In this document: positions 15,218-17,186 of the stretch, piece by piece
Numbering within the stretch: the first letter of the stretch is position 1
Layout of the letters: each line of letters begins with the position of its first letter
Origin: Bacteroidota bacterium
GTDB lineage: Bacteria > Bacteroidota > Bacteroidia > B-17B0 > Aurantibacillaceae
Assembly (NCBI GenBank): GCA_947449125.1
Contig: CANFQR010000008.1
Span: forward strand, 1-17,186
Length of the DNA: 17,186 bases
Reading direction: 5' to 3'
The notes under the pieces: generated by a model
What the model was told of the DNA's origin: nothing
Database searches by the model: none
Seen by the model: the letters and a program-made list of their open reading frames with translations, nothing else
Position numbers and translations under genes: made by a program

Positions 15218-17186
15218 TTAAAACAACAAACGATATTGGGGGATGATGAAAAATTTTAGTTGGTAATCGGTTTTTATCACCTGATTTTTAAGATCATATG
15301 TTTGTTGAAAAACATTATCGTTTTTTGTTACATTTTGAATATCGATAGTAAATTCATGCGTTACTTTTTTTGAATTATACTTGTAACCCGGTTTCATGTC
15401 CATCCTAAAATAATCCGGATATTGCATAGAGAAAGCTCTTGTGCCATCCCTAACCTCGTCGTTCTTAGCTTTACTTGCTTCTAAATCAATTGGAGTGTAT
15501 CGTTTTCCACCGGCATAAGTAGCTCTAATATCAAGGCTTAAAATATGTTTTTGACTTATTTTAAATTCTTTACCAGCTAACAAATTAAATACATAATTAC
15601 CATTAAAAGCTGTATTGCGAATAATATTGTCACTACCTTTATACTTGCTTTGAAATAGGCTACTCGTAAAAAGCGCGTAGTAACCCTTACTGTAAAATTT
15701 TTCTAGCGTTATTTCAATACCATAATTATTACCACTACCCCTGCTAACTAAATTATTTACATTGGGGCTATTAAAATCTGCACCTAAATTTAAAGCTGAA
15801 AAATGACTAGGAAAATTTTTTATCGGGGCATTATAAATATATTGATAATAAATTTCTGCTTTTAATCTGAAGTTGGTACTGAAGCAATTATCATAAGCAA
15901 TTACGCCATGCGCGGCTCTTGTAAAATCTAAATTTTTATTTGTTTCAATTCGGTTGCCGTTTAAAGAATCGCTGGCAAAATAAATGTAAATAGGTTGTAG
16001 TTGACTATGCATCCCTCCGCCTAAACTTAAAGATTGTTTGGCATTGATAGAATATTTCAATCCAATTCTGGGCTCAATTGCATTTGAATTATTTAACAAA
16101 AAAAACTGATTACTTACTCCCGCATTAATAAGAAAATCATCGCTGAATTTATGCTGCCACTGAACAAAACCTCGCACCAATGATGTAAAGCCTTTATAGT
16201 TTCTTAAGGTAATAAAGGTATTAGTGCCAAATAAATTATCTATACTGTCAACAAATAATGTTTTATATAATTCCGCATAAATACCAGCATTAAAGAAATT
16301 TTTTGCATTAAACTTTTTATTAAAGGATGAGTTAAAGGAGTATTTGATATTTTGAGTTGTTTGCCTGTATTCTGGTTTTAAATTTTTTGGGGTTTTAAAG
16401 GATGTATCAACTCTGTCGGCAATAATATTATTATAGGATCCGCTAATTCCAAAATTTGTTTTTAAGTAAGCATTATTTTTAAATAGGTAGGTGTGAGATA
16501 CACCAGAAGCACCAACATTTGATTTAAAGTAGGTGTCGCGCGCACTGTAACCAAAAATGTCCTGCCCACCTTTTTTATCACTTTCCAACAATGCAATATA
16601 ACTAAGGCCACCAATGCCCCAGATTGAAAATTTCCCAAATCTGTTGGTGCTAAAATCTGTTTTAAAAGTAATATCTTGATATTGCGGAACTGCTGCGCCG
16701 GTTCCGAAATCTATATTAAAAAATTTAAACACCGCTAAGGTAGAGTAACGATAATTCAACAAAAAAGAAGAATTTTTAGTAATGGGTCCTTCAGCGCCAA
16801 GCTCAAAACCATTAAATCCCATTTGCGCTAAAAATTCGTATTTTTCGTTATTGCCCTGACGAATTTTTAAATCAAAAACACCAGACGTGGCATTGCCATA
16901 GTCTGCGGCAAATGCGCCACTCATAAAATCAGAATTATCAAGTGTGTTGTTATTAAGAATACTAATTGGACCTCCTGTAGAACCTGAATTCCCGAAGTGA
17001 TTTGGGTTAGGAATATCCAAACCATTTAGTCGCCAAAGAATGCCAATTGGAGAATTGCCTCTTATAATAATATCGTTTCTTGAATCGTTTGCTCCGCTAA
17101 CTCCCGCAAAATTAGCAGCCATTCGGGCGGGGTCATTTCGGCTACCTGCGTACCTTGCAGCCTCTTCTGAGCTGAAAAGTCTTGAG
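15218..17186 (-). CDS. TonB-dependent outer membrane receptor (C-terminal part, cut by window edge)
   Basis: An outer membrane beta-barrel transporter driven by TonB. The open frame extends from the stop at 15218 to the right edge (655 residues visible), so the gene starts outside; an internal Met at 17122 is not the start, because conserved plug sequence precedes it (LFSSEEAARYAGSRNDPARM). The plug domain continues with ANFAGVSGANDSRNDIIIRG, WRLNGLDIPNPNHFG and GAFAADYGNATSGVFDL. The remainder alternates short beta strands and loops up to an aromatic C-terminal residue (IPQYRLLF), as expected for barrel insertion. The missing N-terminus would hold a signal peptide and usually a carboxypeptidase-like regulatory domain. 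No SusD-type partner follows; ahcY is convergent. The substrate cannot be told. Confidence 0.9.
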   Translation of the reverse strand, partial: SRLFSSEEAARYAGSRNDPARMAANFAGVSGANDSRNDIIIRGNSPIGILWRLNGLDIPNPNHFGNSGSTGGPISILNNNTLDNSDFMSGAFAADYGNATSGVFDLKIRQGNNEKYEFLAQMGFNGFELGAEGPITKNSSFLLNYRYSTLAVFKFFNIDFGTGAAVPQYQDITFKTDFSTNRFGKFSIWGIGGLSYIALLESDKKGGQDIFGYSARDTYFKSNVGASGVSHTYLFKNNAYLKTNFGISGSYNNIIADRVDTSFKTPKNLKPEYRQTTQNIKYSFNSSFNKKFNAKNFFNAGIYAELYKTLFVDSIDNLFGTNTFITLRNYKGFTSLVRGFVQWQHKFSDDFLINAGVSNQFFLLNNSNAIEPRIGLKYSINAKQSLSLGGGMHSQLQPIYIYFASDSLNGNRIETNKNLDFTRAAHGVIAYDNCFSTNFRLKAEIYYQYIYNAPIKNFPSHFSALNLGADFNSPNVNNLVSRGSGNNYGIEITLEKFYSKGYYALFTSSLFQSKYKGSDNIIRNTAFNGNYVFNLLAGKEFKISQKHILSLDIRATYAGGKRYTPIDLEASKAKNDEVRDGTRAFSMQYPDYFRMDMKPGYKYNSKKVTHEFTIDIQNVTKNDNVFQQTYDLKNQVIKTDYQLKFFIIPQYRLLF

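Overview
The window reads as a chromosomal stretch of a low-GC member of the Bacteroidota. The evidence is a secreted enzyme with a C-terminal type IX secretion sorting domain, a SusC-like TonB-dependent receptor, a PcrB/GGGP-synthase family enzyme, an ATP synthase a-subunit with a long periplasmic N-terminal extension, and several intergenic matches to the Bacteroidota promoter pattern TTTG-N19/20-TAnnTTTG. I would not name an order or genus from this alone. No tRNA, rRNA, CRISPR array, insertion sequence or prophage gene is visible. No gene-free gap exceeds about 260 bases; the largest (794-1054) holds only AT-rich sequence and a candidate -7 element for the gene to its right.

Layout. 1-793 (minus): N-terminal part of lysyl-tRNA synthetase, cut by the left edge. 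1055-2935 (plus): an ECF sigma factor followed by a class I CPD photolyase, separated by a strong intrinsic terminator that ends a few bases before the photolyase start. 2946-4968 (minus): a small membrane fatty acyl desaturase and a secreted PHB-depolymerase/feruloyl-esterase-like hydrolase. 5062-10195 (minus): the F-type ATP synthase block atpB-E-F-H-A-G; the beta and epsilon genes are not here. 10381-10797 (plus): EVE-domain protein. 10789-13758 (minus): a tightly packed five-gene run, phosphopantetheinyl transferase, GGGP synthase, a divergent ThiE-like protein, a PnuC-type vitamin transporter and a NadR-type ribosylnicotinamide kinase. 13831-15147 (plus): S-adenosylhomocysteinase with a bidirectional terminator. 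15218-17186 (minus): C-terminal two thirds of a TonB-dependent receptor, cut by the right edge.

How the genes work together. The sigma factor, photolyase and desaturase would fit a light or membrane stress response, though the sequence shows only adjacency. The atp block makes all of Fo plus alpha, gamma and delta of F1. PnuC plus the ribosylnicotinamide kinase form a plausible uptake-and-trap pair for nicotinamide riboside.

The most unexpected signals are RNA-level structures in the atp operon. One is a perfect 18-bp inverted repeat (22 pairs in RNA when one U-G pair and three inner pairs are counted, with a 3-nt loop) buried in the coding sequence of atpH. The other is a 14-bp perfect hairpin just after the atpE stop codon, placed where it could raise c-subunit output relative to the genes downstream. 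Also notable are a pair of interleaved divergent promoters between the five-gene run and ahcY, and a ThiE-like protein that lacks the residues expected of a working thiamine phosphate synthase. No wholly new multi-gene system can be claimed from this window.
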